A DNA stretch of 64,000 nt from Comamonas sp. Y33R10-2 (GTDB taxonomy: Bacteria > Pseudomonadota > Gammaproteobacteria > Burkholderiales > Burkholderiaceae_C): NCBI RefSeq assembly GCF_019355935.1, contig NZ_CP079925.1:1798001-1862000 (forward strand), given 5' to 3'. Below the pieces are notes generated by a model that saw nothing but the letters and a program-made list of their open reading frames with translations, made no database searches and was not told the origin of the DNA. A program made the position numbers and the translations under genes. Shown here in pieces: positions 34,958-43,590 of this stretch (positions within the stretch are counted from its first letter, which is position 1; every line of letters starts with the position of its first letter).

Positions 34958-35824
34958 TTAACCAGCAGGCAATTCACCTTGGCGCATACGATGTGCAATC
35001 TTTTCCAGAACTGCCGGTAAGTCTGCAATCGTCCTCGCAACGTAATGTGAGCCCGCTTTTTTAAGCTTGGCCTCAGCTGCTGCAACTTTTGCCTCGACAT
35101 CTGCAGCATTCGCGTTCAAATATTCCTCTTTGCTGTAGCCAACCTCGTTACCAGACAGGCTCAAGCCGATTGTCCACATGCCAGCGTTAAGCCCTTCTTC
35201 AATGCCTGGCACGGTGTCATCGACCTTCACGCAGGCACGTACATCACTAATCCCCAGTGCCAGCACATTCGCTAAAGCCATATAAGGCCCAGGACGCCCT
35301 CCGGCGGTGAGTTCATCGCCTGCGACTACATGGTCAGGGGCGATGCCCGCTTGAGCGGCTTGAGGCAGCAACTGATTGAGCACTTGCCGGGGGTAGCCAG
35401 AGCAAGAACCCACTTTCAAACCATTGGCACGCAACCACTCAAGCACCTGTACTGCACCATCAATGGGTGCGGAGAATTCACCCACTTTGGCAATTTGCAT
35501 GGGCATGAAACGCGCATAGATCGCGTCTACATCCGCATGATTTGGGGCTTGACCAAACGTGCTGCTCCACTGCGCAGCAATATTGGGCTCTTGCAGTAGT
35601 TGATCAATATGATCCCACTTTGAAAGGCCCATTGGGCCTCGTGCTTGCTCAAGAGTGACATTGATGCCAAACGTGGCAAAAGCTTCAACAAATATCTGCG
35701 TAGGAGCTAGTGAACCAAAGTCAACCAGTGTCCCGGCCCAATCAAAGATGACGGCCTGCAGAGGGGATAAATCAACAGTCTGGTTGTCGAGCGTTTGAAT
35801 CTCAGCGGAAGTGATGGCGTTCAT
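34958..35824 (-). CDS. phnX: Phosphonoacetaldehyde hydrolase (phosphonatase)
   Basis: A 288-residue HAD-family enzyme. Nucleophile motif VIFDWAGTLVDFGSLAP; the Schiff-base lysine of phosphonatase lies in GPMGLSKWDHIDQL; VGSCSGYPRQVLNQLLPQA and CVKVDDTVPGIEEGLNAGMW complete the core. It splits phosphonoacetaldehyde into acetaldehyde and phosphate. It is the last gene of the phnDCE-Fe-ADH-phnX series. The usual partner phnW (2-aminoethylphosphonate transaminase) is not in the window. Confidence 0.93.
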   Translation of the reverse strand: MNAITSAEIQTLDNQTVDLSPLQAVIFDWAGTLVDFGSLAPTQIFVEAFATFGINVTLEQARGPMGLSKWDHIDQLLQEPNIAAQWSSTFGQAPNHADVDAIYARFMPMQIAKVGEFSAPIDGAVQVLEWLRANGLKVGSCSGYPRQVLNQLLPQAAQAGIAPDHVVAGDELTAGGRPGPYMALANVLALGISDVRACVKVDDTVPGIEEGLNAGMWTIGLSLSGNEVGYSKEEYLNANAADVEAKVAAAEAKLKKAGSHYVARTIADLPAVLEKIAHRMRQGELPAG

Positions 35825-35861
35825 GGACTTTTCTTCAAAAAATTTCTAGATGCAATGACTA

Positions 35862-36968
35862 TCAAACGGTAGCTAAGCTACGGATAAAGTTGCGCCCTCG
35901 TGGGCCATTGGCTGCCTTGTTGACCATCGCTTCCCATGCCTGAGCCTCTACGCCGTAATGCGCGGGATCTGTTGCAACACCGAGCTTTTGCAAGAAGTTG
36001 CACAGGCACGCTTGCGCAATGGCTGGCTCCGTCGTGTCGAAGATGGACAACAGTGCGGTATCTACCTGCGCGTCACTGCCTAGTGCCATCTCTAGAATTA
36101 ACGGCAAGCTAAATGAGCAAGCGATACCGTGAGGCACGCCGTGTTGCAGCGTGATGTCGTAAGAAAGTGAATGCGCTAACGCTGTCTTGGTGTTGGAGAA
36201 TGCCAATCCGGCAAGCAAAGCTGCTTGCGCCATATCACGGCGCAGTTGCACATTAGCCAGATCGCACATCAAAGCAGGTAAGGTGGCCATCACTTGGCGA
36301 GCGGCTTGCACTGCCAGCGACATGGAAACTGGATTGCGGTTGACGTTCCAGATCGACTCCAAAGCATGAGACAGTGCATCCAAGCCAGAGGCCAAAGTCG
36401 CGCCAGCGGGCAAGCTGCTCATCAAGCCTGCATCAATGATGGCGGCCTGCGGCCAAGTGCATGCTTGATGCAGCGAATGCTTGCGGCCACCCGCTTGGTC
36501 CCAAATGGTGGCCCAAGGCGTGACTTCACTGCCTGTGCCTGCAGTTGTCGGAATCGCGATCAAGGCCTTGTGTGCTGTGGTTTCGCTGGTGGCGGGTAGT
36601 TGGCCACCCTGCTCAAGAACCTCCAGCAATTCTTCAAACTTGCCGTTGGGTGTAGCGCACAGCAATGCCTTGGCAGAGTCAATGGCGCTACCACCACCTA
36701 AAGCAAGGATGACTGGCACATCAGCGTATTCACGTTGCACCTGCTCATACAGAGGACCTAACCATTGGACATCTGGGTTCGGAGCAATGGTATCGATCAC
36801 ACCTTGCAACTGCTCACCCACTAACTGCTGAACACGCTCCACCAAGCCAAGTCCGCGAGCCTCAGGAAACGTCACCAGAATGCAACTGCGCCCTCCAAGC
36901 AATGCAGGTAATTTTTCCAAACTGTTGACGCCTACAGTGACGTTGACAGGGTTGTGATAATTCCACAC
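35862..36968 (-). CDS. Phosphonate-associated iron-containing alcohol dehydrogenase
   Basis: A 368-residue group III (iron-dependent) alcohol dehydrogenase. It has the nucleotide-binding GGGSAIDSAKALL, IPTTAGTGSEVTPWATIWD, and the iron-site histidines in LASGLDALSHALESIWN and AHSLSYDITLQHGVPHGIA. It resembles the subfamily found with phosphonate genes (annotated elsewhere as PsrA or Phn_Fe-ADH), which probably interconverts phosphonoacetaldehyde and hydroxyethylphosphonate, or handles the acetaldehyde from PhnX. I chose GTG 36968 (VWNYHNPVNVTVG) because GGAAAG lies upstream and the preceding residues to 37031 are atypical. Confidence 0.82.
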   Translation of the reverse strand: MWNYHNPVNVTVGVNSLEKLPALLGGRSCILVTFPEARGLGLVERVQQLVGEQLQGVIDTIAPNPDVQWLGPLYEQVQREYADVPVILALGGGSAIDSAKALLCATPNGKFEELLEVLEQGGQLPATSETTAHKALIAIPTTAGTGSEVTPWATIWDQAGGRKHSLHQACTWPQAAIIDAGLMSSLPAGATLASGLDALSHALESIWNVNRNPVSMSLAVQAARQVMATLPALMCDLANVQLRRDMAQAALLAGLAFSNTKTALAHSLSYDITLQHGVPHGIACSFSLPLILEMALGSDAQVDTALLSIFDTTEPAIAQACLCNFLQKLGVATDPAHYGVEAQAWEAMVNKAANGPRGRNFIRSLATV

Positions 36969-37087
36969 GGCAAAATTCTTTCCAAATATTGAGGATGCAG
37001 TTAGCCCTGCGCATAGAGATTGACAGCGCAAAAGCTAATGTTTAAAGGGGTTAAGAGCGGTGCACTGATAGCGCACCAGTAGTTAAA

Positions 37088-37927
37088 TCAGTGGCGTGCG
37101 CCTTGCTGAATGCGGTTGCGCAGCCAGTTGGAGACCATGTCTGCAGCAATCACCATCACCGTGATGACGATGATGCAGGTCGCCGTTTCTTGATAGCGGA
37201 ACAGCTTGAGGCTGCTGACTAACTCAAAGCCCAAGCCGCCAGCACCTACCATGCCAAGCACAGTGGCCGATCGCAGGTTTACCTCGAAGCGGTAGAGCAC
37301 CACAGCAATCCAAGCGGTAATAACTTGGGGTACGACACCAAAAGCGATGATTTGAAGCTGGCTGGCACCAGCACTTCGCAGTGCTTGCAGTGGGCCATCG
37401 TCAATTTCCTCAATCGCTTCTGCAAAGAACTTGCCCAGCATGCCCATACCGTGCAGCGCCAGAGCTAACACCCCCGGAAACGGGCCCAGACCTACGGCAG
37501 ATACAAACACCAGAGCCAAGATCAGTTCATTGATACTGCGCACCACGTTCATGAATTGGCGAGTCACCCTGCGAAGCCAGTGCCAGCTGTGTAGATTGCT
37601 CGCCGCAATCAATGACAGCGGCAATGCGAGCAATACACTCAGCAAGGTTCCCCAGATGGCAATCTGAATGGTCTCCATCGCAGGGGCCCACAAACGCGGC
37701 AAGATGCTCCAGTCAGGAGGCACTGACCGGGACAAAAAGTCGCCAATCTGTGGCATTCCACCTGCCAATTCGCTCCAGCTCATCTGCGCGCCACCTGCGC
37801 TCCAGTGCAATAGCCAAGCAATACCCAACGCCAAGGCGGCATAGCTGAGCCAACTACCCGTCGTTTCAGGGCGGCCTGCTGTCCAAACCCAACGGTCATG
37901 TGCTTTATGCAAATTTGGGCTTCCCAT
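37088..37927 (-). CDS. phnE: Phosphonate ABC transporter permease PhnE
   Basis: A 279-residue permease from ATG 37927 (MGSPNLHKAHDRWVW), with about six membrane helices. The EAA-like coupling motif lies near ALRSAGASQLQIIAFGVVPQ, and RSATVLGMVGAGGLGFELVS is typical of PhnE. It forms the membrane channel for phosphonate uptake. Its ATG overlaps the phnC stop by one base (TGATG), so translation is coupled; the longer frame to 38035 lies inside phnC and is not used. Confidence 0.92.
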   Translation of the reverse strand: MGSPNLHKAHDRWVWTAGRPETTGSWLSYAALALGIAWLLHWSAGGAQMSWSELAGGMPQIGDFLSRSVPPDWSILPRLWAPAMETIQIAIWGTLLSVLLALPLSLIAASNLHSWHWLRRVTRQFMNVVRSINELILALVFVSAVGLGPFPGVLALALHGMGMLGKFFAEAIEEIDDGPLQALRSAGASQLQIIAFGVVPQVITAWIAVVLYRFEVNLRSATVLGMVGAGGLGFELVSSLKLFRYQETATCIIVITVMVIAADMVSNWLRNRIQQGARH

Positions 37928-38781
37928 CACAAGACCCTCTCGCAAGAGGCAACAGTGTGCGCCGCATTTGCTGCTACAGGCATCCAGATTCCTGGACTGT
38001 AGATCTGAGAAGCAGGAGCAGCTTGCTGCTCGCAATGAGATCTGGGTTCAGCATCAGGTGTGTGATAAATCGCATCCAATGCAGATGCATCCAGCGCAGC
38101 CGGTACGTCGTTGAAGACCATGCGTCCCTGCGCCAGCCCCACAACACGATCACCGAACTCTTTGGCGTAATCGACTTGGTGCAAATTGCAAACCACAGCA
38201 ATGCCCATTTCTCTTGTGGCGTCCCTCAGGTACTGCAGCACGCTGCGGGCAGTCTTTGGGTCCAAGCTTGCCACTGGCTCATCAGCCAAGATCACATTGG
38301 GCTGTTGCGCCAGCGCACGGGCAATGCCTACGCGCTGCATTTGCCCACCCGATAAAGCTTCAGTGCGTTCATCGGCTTTATGGATCAAGCCTACGCGCTC
38401 TAAACACTCGTTAGCCAGCACGATATCGCTTTGCTTAAACATCTGCATCATGGAAGCAAACGTTCCAACCTGCCCCAAGCGGCCAGTCAAAACGTTCTTG
38501 CGCACCGACAGACGCTGCACAAGGTTGTGGTGTTGGAAAACCATCGCAACATGGCGAGCCAATTCACGGCGTGAGTGCTTTTGCATCAAGTCAATTCCAC
38601 CGACTTGCAGCGTTCCGCTGTCGGCTTGATTGAGACCATTCATACAACGCAGCAGCGTGGACTTACCAGCGCCAGACAGCCCCAGCATCACCACAAACTC
38701 GCCAGCTTTCACATCCAAGTCGATGCCATGCAACACATGGTTGCTGCCGTAGCTTTTGCGCAAGTTACGAATCGTGATCAT
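37927..38781 (-). CDS. phnC: Phosphonate ABC transporter ATP-binding protein PhnC
   Basis: A 284-residue ABC ATPase. Walker A GLSGAGKSTLLRCMNGL (about residues 34-50), signature ALSGGQMQRVGIARAL, Walker B VILADEPVASLDP, and the switch His in VCNLHQVDYAKEF. The PhnC type is supported by its place between phnD and phnE. About 40 residues beyond the domain (APASQIYSPGIWMPVA) are poorly conserved. It overlaps phnD by ATGA. Confidence 0.93.
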   Translation of the reverse strand: MITIRNLRKSYGSNHVLHGIDLDVKAGEFVVMLGLSGAGKSTLLRCMNGLNQADSGTLQVGGIDLMQKHSRRELARHVAMVFQHHNLVQRLSVRKNVLTGRLGQVGTFASMMQMFKQSDIVLANECLERVGLIHKADERTEALSGGQMQRVGIARALAQQPNVILADEPVASLDPKTARSVLQYLRDATREMGIAVVCNLHQVDYAKEFGDRVVGLAQGRMVFNDVPAALDASALDAIYHTPDAEPRSHCEQQAAPASQIYSPGIWMPVAANAAHTVASCERVL

Positions 38782-39662
38782 TTCATTTTCCCTAAATCCA
38801 AATTCAGGGCCTTGGCTGTATCACGCACCACGTTATAGGCCGCATCGTTAGTTGCTGCAAAGCCATTGAGCACGCCACGGTCGCCCCATGGCAGCCCTTT
38901 AATTTCTGCGAGTGCTGCGGCTACTTTTTTCTTGGCCTCGGCATCCAAGCCTTTGCGCCAAGCCATGGGCGATTCAGGGATGGGCTGAGAGGTCCAGATC
39001 ACCTGAAAGTCTTCTGCCTTCACATGCCCCTTGGCCACTGCCGTCTGAAAAATGGGGCTTGCTACTGCTGCCGCATCGACCTTGCCATGCGCCACAGCCA
39101 TGATGCTGGCATCGTGTGATCCAGAGAAAATTACGCGGGAGAAGTATTTATCAGCATCAATGCCGTCGCCCTTCAATCCCGCTTTAGGAAACAAGTGACC
39201 GGATGCTGAACTGGGGTCTACGAAAGCAAAGGTCTTGCCTTGCAACTGCGCCACACTCGTGGGGCCGTTTTCTTTTTTACTGATGATGATGCTCTGATAG
39301 GAGCTCTGACCTGATTTTTTAGAAACAGGAATCGCGAATGCTTCGGCATTGGCCATTTGCGCTGCAAGCACATAGGAAAAAGGGCCAAAGTAAGCCACAT
39401 CAATCTTGCCCGAGCGCATCGCTTCAATGACCCCGTTGTAATCGTTAGCTACAAAGGGCTTGACCTTCAGTCCCGTCTTTTGCTCCAGCTGCTCCATTAC
39501 TTGCTGGCTTGCACGCATCATGGCCTGAGCGTCTTCCGATGGAATCAAGCCCACCCGCAATTCGCCGCTTTGCGCCCAAGCCGCATTAGTAGCTGCACCC
39601 GTAGAGGCCAGCATCAATGATGCGATGGATGTTTGTAGCCACACTTTGCGATTCATCTTCAT
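38778..39662 (-). CDS. phnD: Phosphonate-binding protein PhnD (periplasmic)
   Basis: A 294-residue solute-binding protein: signal peptide MKMNRKVWLQTSIASLMLAS (cleaved near AWAQ), then a PhnD-fold with LRVGLIPSEDAQAMMRASQQ, VAYFGPFSYVLAAQMANAEA and SIIISKKENGPTSVAQLQGK. It captures phosphonate for PhnCE. First gene of the minus-strand operon; promoter region shared with the divergent LysR gene. Confidence 0.93.
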   Translation of the reverse strand: MKMNRKVWLQTSIASLMLASTGAATNAAWAQSGELRVGLIPSEDAQAMMRASQQVMEQLEQKTGLKVKPFVANDYNGVIEAMRSGKIDVAYFGPFSYVLAAQMANAEAFAIPVSKKSGQSSYQSIIISKKENGPTSVAQLQGKTFAFVDPSSASGHLFPKAGLKGDGIDADKYFSRVIFSGSHDASIMAVAHGKVDAAAVASPIFQTAVAKGHVKAEDFQVIWTSQPIPESPMAWRKGLDAEAKKKVAAALAEIKGLPWGDRGVLNGFAATNDAAYNVVRDTAKALNLDLGKMK

Positions 39663-39750
39663 TGGAAGTCATCCTTTGCATTTACATCGTTCACAACACT
39701 GCATGTGTTGCGATGGGTTGAATGCTAGGCAAGACATATGACTGTCATGT

Positions 39751-39780
39751 GAAAGTTTCAAAATATGTTTGAACACTTTC
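39751..39780. promoter_or_regulatory. Inverted repeat in the phnD-lysR promoter region
   Basis: GAAAGTTTCAAA (39751-39762) faces TTTGAACACTTTC (39768-39780), complementary except for one bulged base, with a 5-bp spacer. It lies between the divergent starts of phnD and the LysR gene and is the best candidate for the regulator's binding site. Confidence 0.6.
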
Positions 39781-39809
39781 TATAGATGAAACATTGAGAT
39801 AAGACATCC

Positions 39810-40661
39810 ATGAGCACTGCCCGGTATCGCGCATTTATTGCGGTCGCTAAACATGGCAGCCTCAGTGCTGCAGCCCGCGCTTTGGGGGTGAGTCAGCCCA
39901 CCATTTCTAGCCAAATCACTACGTTAGAGCGACAGAGCAAAATTGAGCTTTTTTACCGTCAGGGCTACCGCATGTCGCTGACTGGCGCTGGTCAAAAGTT
40001 ACTTGCTATTGCTGAAAAACTAGTTGCCATCGAATCTGAAGCGGATTTTTTCCTTCGCGATTCAGGCAAGCTCAATCAAGGCGAGCTGAAGATTGGTGCT
40101 GTCGGTCCATTTCATGTCATTGAGATGGTTGCCTCGTACCGTGCATGTCATCCCAACATGCAGTTATCGATCCGCATGGGAAATTCTCAGCAAGTACTGC
40201 ACGACTTAGAGCACTACGTCACGGATGTCGCTGTACTGGCAGGTCTGTACGAACGTCCTGAATTTGAAGCGCGTGAGTACGCACGCCACGCAATCATCTT
40301 ATTCGTCAACAAAAATCATGCTTTCGCACAACGCCGTCAGATAGATATCCAAGATCTCAATGGCCAGTGTCTGTTATTGCGTGAGCAGGGATCCACCACC
40401 CGTGCAGCTATAGAAAAAATACTCAGTGAGGCAGGCGTCAAGCCTCAACTTGGCTTAGAAATCGGTAGCCGTGAAGCAATCAGAGAAGCGGTCATTCGAG
40501 GACTCGGTATTGGAGCTGTATCCGAAGCCGAGTTCATCGCAGATCCAAACTTAACGCCTGTTCGCATTGCTGGCGACCCTGCCCACACCACTACTTACGT
40601 GTATTGCATGAAAGAGCGCAGTGATAGCTTACTGGTCCAATCATTTATGAAGTCATTTTAG
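39810..40661 (+). CDS. LysR-family regulator of the phosphonate operon
   Basis: A 283-residue LysR-type protein. HTH (about residues 1-60) YRAFIAVAKHGSLSAAARAL and SQPTISSQITTLERQSKIEL; effector-binding part with ELKIGAVGPFHVIEMVASYR and the late VIRGLGIGAVSEAEFIADP. It resembles LysR regulators found beside 2-aminoethylphosphonate genes. Divergent from phnDCE-Fe-ADH-phnX with a 147-bp gap that contains a marked inverted repeat; control of that operon is inferred. Confidence 0.88.
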   Translation: MSTARYRAFIAVAKHGSLSAAARALGVSQPTISSQITTLERQSKIELFYRQGYRMSLTGAGQKLLAIAEKLVAIESEADFFLRDSGKLNQGELKIGAVGPFHVIEMVASYRACHPNMQLSIRMGNSQQVLHDLEHYVTDVAVLAGLYERPEFEAREYARHAIILFVNKNHAFAQRRQIDIQDLNGQCLLLREQGSTTRAAIEKILSEAGVKPQLGLEIGSREAIREAVIRGLGIGAVSEAEFIADPNLTPVRIAGDPAHTTTYVYCMKERSDSLLVQSFMKSF

Positions 40662-40994
40662 GAATGGCTATTGGAGTTCACCCGCTATTTGGTCAAGCGT
40701 CAGCTATAAATCTCAAGCCGAAACTAGCCCTTGGTGGTACGCCAGACCCGTGGTCAAGCAAGTCCAGCCAGCAGCTGACAAGCTCGAGTGTTGCGCTGTA
40801 AGCAACAGATCTCGCGAGATTTGAATTGATCTATGCTGCGCGATTTTTTCCAAGCGGCACAGCTCCTGCCCCAGGCAGCTCAATCGAAAGGCCACCCTCC
40901 ATCGCTTGTATTTATTAAAAAGCGCAGCATACGACAATGCGTTAAATTTGTAGATATTTCAATATTTTCTGAAATTACTCAATACAAAACTCTG
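40662..40994. other. Intergenic region, no gene recognised
   Basis: Between the LysR gene and the glucose dehydrogenase promoter region. Short frames exist but lack ribosome-binding sites and protein-like composition; AT content rises toward 40940. I see no feature before the inverted repeat at 40995. Confidence 0.5.
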
Positions 40995-41028
40995 TGGTCA
41001 TTTTTGCATTGCACAACAAAAATGACCA
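40995..41028. promoter_or_regulatory. Perfect 12-bp inverted repeat upstream of gcd
   Basis: TGGTCATTTTTG (40995-41006) and CAAAAATGACCA (41017-41028) with a 10-bp spacer. A -10-like TATACA lies at 41043-41048, so the second arm overlaps the expected -35 region, as for a repressor operator. The nearby TetR gene is the natural candidate regulator, though this is inference. Confidence 0.6.
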
Positions 41029-41051
41029 ACTGGTAAAATTCATATACAAGA

Positions 41052-41070
41052 GTTGAATGAGCCATTCAAC
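41052..41070 (+). promoter_or_regulatory. Leader stem-loop of gcd
   Basis: GTTGAATG (41052-41059) and CATTCAAC (41063-41070) form an 8-bp hairpin at the predicted start of the gcd message. The end of the second arm (ACCTT) is also complementary to the AAGGT near the ribosome-binding region (~41108), so the two structures could compete. No known riboswitch is recognised. Confidence 0.4.
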
Positions 41071-41117
41071 CTTCGCCCCCCCTTTGGTCGGGCTTGTTGT
41101 CTTTTCAAGGTGTATTT

Positions 41118-43499
41118 ATGTCTTCAACACAAACTGACAAACCCTCTACGGGTTTGCTGCCACGCATCTTCGGCGTGGTTCTGGTGCTGGTGGGCTTGGC
41201 GCTGGCAGCAGGCGGTATTCGCCTGGTCACGCTGGGCGGTTCCTGGTACTACCTCATTGCCGGTCTGCTGACCATCGTCTCGGGGGCCTTGCTGTGCAAG
41301 CGCAATGCCAACGGCGGTCTGCTGTATCTGGTGGTCGTGATTGGCACGGCCATCTGGGCGCTGGCCGAAGTCGGCACATCGTTCTGGGGCCTGGTGCCTC
41401 GCCTGGCTCCTGTGCTGGTGCTTGGCGTCTTGGCTGCCCTGTGCACACGCGCCCTGTCGAACAAGAAAAACAAGGTCGCCCTGCCCGCTGCTGCAGTGCA
41501 AGCGGTGGTCATACTGGCTGGTGCAGCGTCCATCATGACACCCCACGGCACGGTAGAAAACACCGCCAAGCTGGGCGAAACACCGGTGCGCGACGTCAAG
41601 ACACTGACAGATGCCAAGAGCACTGACAACCAGTGGCTGCAATATGGGCGCGACAATGACAGCGGCCGTTTTGCGCCCATGGACCAGATCAACAAGGACA
41701 ACGTCAGCCAGCTGGAAGTGGCCTGGAAGTTCCGCACCGGCTCCAAGACGGGCAAGAACTACGAAGACCAAAACACCCCCATCCAGGTGGGTGATAGCCT
41801 CTACATTTGCACGCCAGAAAACCGCGTGATGGCGCTGAATGCCGAAACCGGTGAAAAGCGCTGGGAGTGGAACCCCAACGTCAAGGAAGCCACCTTCTGG
41901 AACCGCTGCCGCGGCGTGGGCTACTACGAAATGCCCCAGGAGATGAAGTCGGCGGATGGCAAGTGTGATGCCCGCATCATCACCACGACCAAGGATGCCC
42001 GCCTGTGGGCGTTGGATGCCAAGACCGGTGAGGTCTGCTCGAACTTTGGAAAGAACGGCTCGACCGACCTGTCCGAAGGCCTGGGCTCGTACGAAGAGCA
42101 TTTCTACATGCCCACTTCGCAGCCTTTTGTCGTGGGCAACCGCGTCATCGTGGGCGGTTGGGTGTGGGACAGCCAGCGCACGGAAGAGCCTTCGGGCGTG
42201 ATCCGCGCTTATGACCTGAAGACCGGCGCCATCGACTGGGCCTGGGATCTGGGCAACCCCAACACCACCAAGCTGCCACCCGAAGGCGAGACCTACACCA
42301 AGGGCACGCCCAACTGGTGGTCGTCCGGCGCGTTTGACGCCAAGCTCAACCTGATCTACCTGCCTTTGGGCAATGGCACACCCGACTTCTGGGGCGGTCA
42401 CCGCAGCAAGGAAACCGACGCGCACAGCAGCGCCATGGTGGCCCTGCACGCAGACACCGGCAAGCTGGCCTGGAAGTACCAGACCGTGCACAACGACACC
42501 TGGGACTACGACATCGGCTCGCCCCCCACCTTGGTCGACCTGCCCGATGGCAAGGGCGGCGAAACCCCTGCGCTGGTGATTGCCACCAAGACGCACCAGT
42601 TGTTCATGCTGGACCGCCGCGACGGCAAGCCCGTGGCCCAAGTCGAAGATCGTCCCGTCTCGCAAGAGATGCTGGAAGGCGATCGCGTCTCGCCCACACA
42701 GCCGTTCTCGGTGGGCATGCCCCAACTGGCCACCAACAAGCTGGAAGAAAAAGACATGTGGGGCGCCACCATGTTTGATCAGCTTTACTGCCGCATCAAG
42801 TTCAAGCAACTGCGCAACGACGGCATGTTTACCAAGTTGACCGACAAGCCTTCGCTGATCTGGCCCGGCTACTACGGCGGTTTTAACTGGGGTGGCATGG
42901 CCGTGGACAAGCAGCGCAACCTGCTGATTGTCAACGACATGCACATGCCGCAAATCGGCTGGTTGATGCCACAGGACAAGTTCGAAGAAGCCAAGGCCAT
43001 TGCCAAGACCATGGGCAAGGGCGCAGGCGTGCCACAGCAAAAGGGCACACCGTATGTGGCCATCCGTGGCCCCTTCAACTCGCCACTCGACATCCCTTGC
43101 CACGCGCCTTCCTGGGGTAATTTGACTGCTATCGACCTGACCACCAAGAAGATCGCCTGGCAAGTGCCTATGGGCACGGTGGAAGACAGCGTCCTGAAGG
43201 GCGTGCGTGCTTCGCTGCCTGTGCCGCTGGGCATGCCTTCGCTGTCCGGCCCCATTGCCACCGCTGGCAACCTGATCTTCCATGTGGGCACGCAGGACTA
43301 CTACATTCGCGCCTATGACACGCTCACCGGCAAGGAAGTGTGGAAGAACCGTCTGCCCGTAGGTGCACAAGCCACGCCCATGACCTATCTGTCGCCCGAG
43401 TCCGGTCGCCAGTTCGTGGTCACTGTCGCCGGTGGTGCCCGCATGACCGACGACCGCGGTGACTACATCATTGCTTACGCACTGCCAAAGCAGAAGTAA
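41118..43499 (+). CDS. gcd: Membrane-bound PQQ-dependent glucose dehydrogenase
   Basis: A 793-residue quinoprotein: five N-terminal membrane helices (about residues 14-145) followed by an eight-bladed PQQ domain with WLQYGRDNDSGRFAPMDQIN, VWDSQRTEEPSGVIRAYD, YQTVHNDTWDYDIGSPPTL (catalytic Asp region), and the C-terminal GGARMTDDRGDYIIAYALP. It oxidises glucose (or similar aldoses) to the lactone in the periplasm and feeds ubiquinone. It needs PQQ, yet no pqq biosynthesis gene is in the window. ATG 41118 (MSSTQTDKPSTG) is chosen after AAGG; a strong terminator follows. Confidence 0.95.
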   Translation: MSSTQTDKPSTGLLPRIFGVVLVLVGLALAAGGIRLVTLGGSWYYLIAGLLTIVSGALLCKRNANGGLLYLVVVIGTAIWALAEVGTSFWGLVPRLAPVLVLGVLAALCTRALSNKKNKVALPAAAVQAVVILAGAASIMTPHGTVENTAKLGETPVRDVKTLTDAKSTDNQWLQYGRDNDSGRFAPMDQINKDNVSQLEVAWKFRTGSKTGKNYEDQNTPIQVGDSLYICTPENRVMALNAETGEKRWEWNPNVKEATFWNRCRGVGYYEMPQEMKSADGKCDARIITTTKDARLWALDAKTGEVCSNFGKNGSTDLSEGLGSYEEHFYMPTSQPFVVGNRVIVGGWVWDSQRTEEPSGVIRAYDLKTGAIDWAWDLGNPNTTKLPPEGETYTKGTPNWWSSGAFDAKLNLIYLPLGNGTPDFWGGHRSKETDAHSSAMVALHADTGKLAWKYQTVHNDTWDYDIGSPPTLVDLPDGKGGETPALVIATKTHQLFMLDRRDGKPVAQVEDRPVSQEMLEGDRVSPTQPFSVGMPQLATNKLEEKDMWGATMFDQLYCRIKFKQLRNDGMFTKLTDKPSLIWPGYYGGFNWGGMAVDKQRNLLIVNDMHMPQIGWLMPQDKFEEAKAIAKTMGKGAGVPQQKGTPYVAIRGPFNSPLDIPCHAPSWGNLTAIDLTTKKIAWQVPMGTVEDSVLKGVRASLPVPLGMPSLSGPIATAGNLIFHVGTQDYYIRAYDTLTGKEVWKNRLPVGAQATPMTYLSPESGRQFVVTVAGGARMTDDRGDYIIAYALPKQK

Positions 43500-43534
43500 G
43501 TCATTTAGAAGCTTCCATTCATTGACTGAGCGCT

Positions 43535-43579
43535 GATAAAAAACCCTGCAGGGCGCAAGCCAGGCAGGGTTTTTTATCC
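43535..43579. terminator. Bidirectional terminator between gcd and tetR
   Basis: GATAAAAAACCCTGC faces GCAGGGTTTTTTATC across a 14-nt loop; the 15-bp arms are perfect. Serves gcd (plus) and the convergent tetR. Confidence 0.9.
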
Positions 43580-43590
43580 AAACTAAATAC

